NCBI GenBank assembly: GCA_012845835.1
Contig: JABAKD010000013.1
Coordinates: 13,446,348 to 13,510,347, forward strand
DNA: 64,000 nt
From: Undaria pinnatifida
Taxonomy: Eukaryota > Sar > Phaeophyceae > Laminariales > Alariaceae
Reading direction: 5' to 3'
Made by a program: the position numbers and the translations under genes. Under the pieces are notes generated by a model. The model saw nothing but the letters and a program-made list of their open reading frames with translations, ran no database searches and was not told the DNA's origin. This document shows, piece after piece, positions 62,558 to 64,000 of the stretch (positions within the stretch are counted from its first letter, which is position 1; every line of letters starts with the position of its first letter).

Positions 62558-62817
62558 AAAGAGGCCTATCAATGCCGAAACTGACGACTTTGTTATTGTG
62601 TTTGAGACCGAGGACCAACGCCCGAATAGGTAGAATGGACGGTAATTGGACTAAGCCCGGCGGAAGGCTGTTCCCTCATGGCCGAGGGTTTTGTTAGTGG
62701 GTGAGCTTGCGCAAACCCCGCACTACCCGGAGGGATGACTTTCCGTGTGGCTATCTCCACCGCATCTGATCCCCAGGGACCAAGTCGGGTCGACACACTC
62801 ACGCGTCCATATATTTA

Positions 62818-63245
62818 GTACCGGTCGCCCCGGTGGCGTATCAGGTTATCCTCGAGCCTGGCATAGGTCTAAAGCTGTTGTTGGAGATCCCCCTCCCCCC
62901 TTCGAACACTCCGCCCTCTCCTCACCGGTTGTACGACTTACAGGATATACATGATAAACTGATGCATTCCTTCTACAACCGTCGGATTAGTCCCCTTAAA
63001 GGATTTATAGTTTCCGCGCACAGATTGAGTTGCCCCCTTCCCCCCCCCCCCCCGCCGGCTCCCTCTTGTTCAAACCCAGGACCCCACGCCCCTAACAACT
63101 CTGCCCTCCCCTCACCGTTTTTACGACTTACAGGATACACTTGATAATTTGCTGCATTTCCTTCCATAGATAGCTGTCAGATTTTGTCCCCCCTTAAAAC
63201 GGGTTTTATAGTTTCCGCGCATAGACTGATTAGCATCAGCCTGTT
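62818..63245 (+). repeat. Truncated S1 head plus tandem repeat units
   Basis: GGTCGCCCCGGTGGCGTATC (S1 head) is cut off after about 55 bp. Two units follow of ctccgccctctcctcaccgg..acgacttacaggatatac..ctgatgcattcc / gtccccttaaaggatttatagtttccgcgc, also present near 54540-54790. Confidence 0.55.
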
Positions 63246-63420
63246 AACCCTGGTACAAGCTACTACACTGTAGTTCCAAGGGGAGTCGCCGACCTATATC
63301 CTTAATGAGGACACACACCAAGTAATACGCGCGACCGGAGTATCACACACAGCTTGCAAAGATGAGTTTTGACAAAACTTTGATCTCACAGCTGGAGTGT
63401 ACTTTTATTTTTATAATATA
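63246..63420 (+). repeat. Family F repeat
   Basis: ccctggtacaagctactaca..ccaaggggagtcgccgacc..gatctcacagctggagtgta; runs directly into an S1 SINE. Confidence 0.7.
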
Positions 63421-63675
63421 GGTCAGTTTCGTGAATTCGAGCCCCTCCGAGTGCATACTCGTATAAATTCGCTGGGACTTTTTCTTGTGCACAAATTGAC
63501 TTGCGGAAAGCGCGAGAGCGTGAGTTAGCAACACTCGATGAAAAAGCAACTACAGTAGCAGTGGGATTGCTGGACCCTATGCGCGATAAAAATTAAAGGC
63601 AAGGACCGGGGGGAAGAAGGGACGACACCTGTGACCACAGCTTGTTTGTCCAGAAGCTGGAAAGGAGAAGTGTGA
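63418..63675 (+). mobile_element. SINE family S1 (5' part missing)
   Basis: Begins at the tRNA-like B-box (GTGAATTCGAGCCCC), then ttcttgtgcacaaattgacttgcgg, gcgcgagagcgtgagttagc, gcgcgataaaaattaaaggc and gacacctgtgaccacagc. Confidence 0.7.
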
Positions 63676-63743
63676 GGGAAAAGAAAACAAAAACACGCAC
63701 GGCAGCTTTTTTCGCTGCTGCAGCAGTAACGGTGACCGCCGGA

Positions 63744-63902
63744 ATGGACAGCTTGATTGAGCTGCCATTGCCACGGGAACTGAAGGAAATGCCAGCTATC
63801 ATAGCGCTGGATTGCGAATACAATCCAGCTAAATTGACGAAGATGTATGAAAATACGTGGAGGAAATGTGGTGAGCTTAATTTCCCCATCCACCATGATT
63901 GA
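63744..63902 (+). CDS. Short ORF of unknown function
   Basis: 52 codons from ATG 63744 (MDSLIELPLPRELKEMPAII..). Composition is protein-like but there is no recognisable family. Possibly an exon of a gene running off the right edge or a repeat-borne fragment. Confidence 0.2.
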   Translation: MDSLIELPLPRELKEMPAIIALDCEYNPAKLTKMYENTWRKCGELNFPIHHD

Positions 63903-64000
63903 TCCACTTGAGGACAAAATTAAAAAAAGATAAGCATGTAGACTAGTCTATGACCGTTTCGTTGCTTTCGCGTTGTTAACTTTTCTTTGCTATTTTTCAT

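Overview
The window looks like nuclear DNA of a stramenopile, most likely a brown alga. The reasons are intron-rich genes with short phase-consistent exons (about 70-470 nt) in long repeat-filled introns, spliceosomal U2 snRNA genes, and a secreted EGF/Calx-beta/filamin/PA14 protein of a kind I recall from brown-algal genomes. The taxon is inferred; no database was searched.

Layout. (1) About 1.5-20.4 kb, minus strand: gene A, a large secreted or membrane-anchored multidomain protein. It begins with a low-complexity N-terminus and one hydrophobic segment, then EGF/laminin-like cysteine-rich modules, a Calx-beta domain, a filamin-type repeat and a PA14 domain. Eleven exons were resolved by splice sites and reading phase. 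At least one exon is missing between 8.3 and 2.8 kb, and the 3' end is unresolved and may lie left of the window. (2) 20.4-21.3 kb: divergent promoter region. (3) 21.3-37.6 kb, plus strand: gene B, eight exons that join in frame into 459 codons plus a stop, encoding an EF-hand protein with a long basic coiled-coil region. One intron needs a GC-AG splice site. (4) 39.6-46.0 kb, minus strand: gene C, the 3' part (six exons) of a coiled-coil protein, convergent with gene B. (5) 46-64 kb: almost pure repeat DNA. It holds two 192-nt U2 snRNA genes in a duplicated unit, LINE reverse-transcriptase copies, tRNA-derived SINEs, a hAT-type MITE, a 1.46-kb element built from 42-bp palindromic units, a triplicated exon-like cassette and a broken transposase-like gene.

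Two observations stand out. First, at least seven exons of genes A and B are accompanied by a decayed copy of one exon end, with its splice site, in the neighbouring intron or flank, tens to several hundred bp away. 5' halves are echoed upstream and 3' halves downstream, and one echo was later split by a MITE. Second, a 5'-truncated LINE with a 12-bp target-site duplication is inserted directly upstream of the second U2 gene. It moves a motif conserved between both U2 copies about 1.5 kb away.

Exon limits come from reading frame, domain continuity and GT/GC-AG sites seen by eye; there is no transcript evidence. Coordinates of old repeats are approximate.
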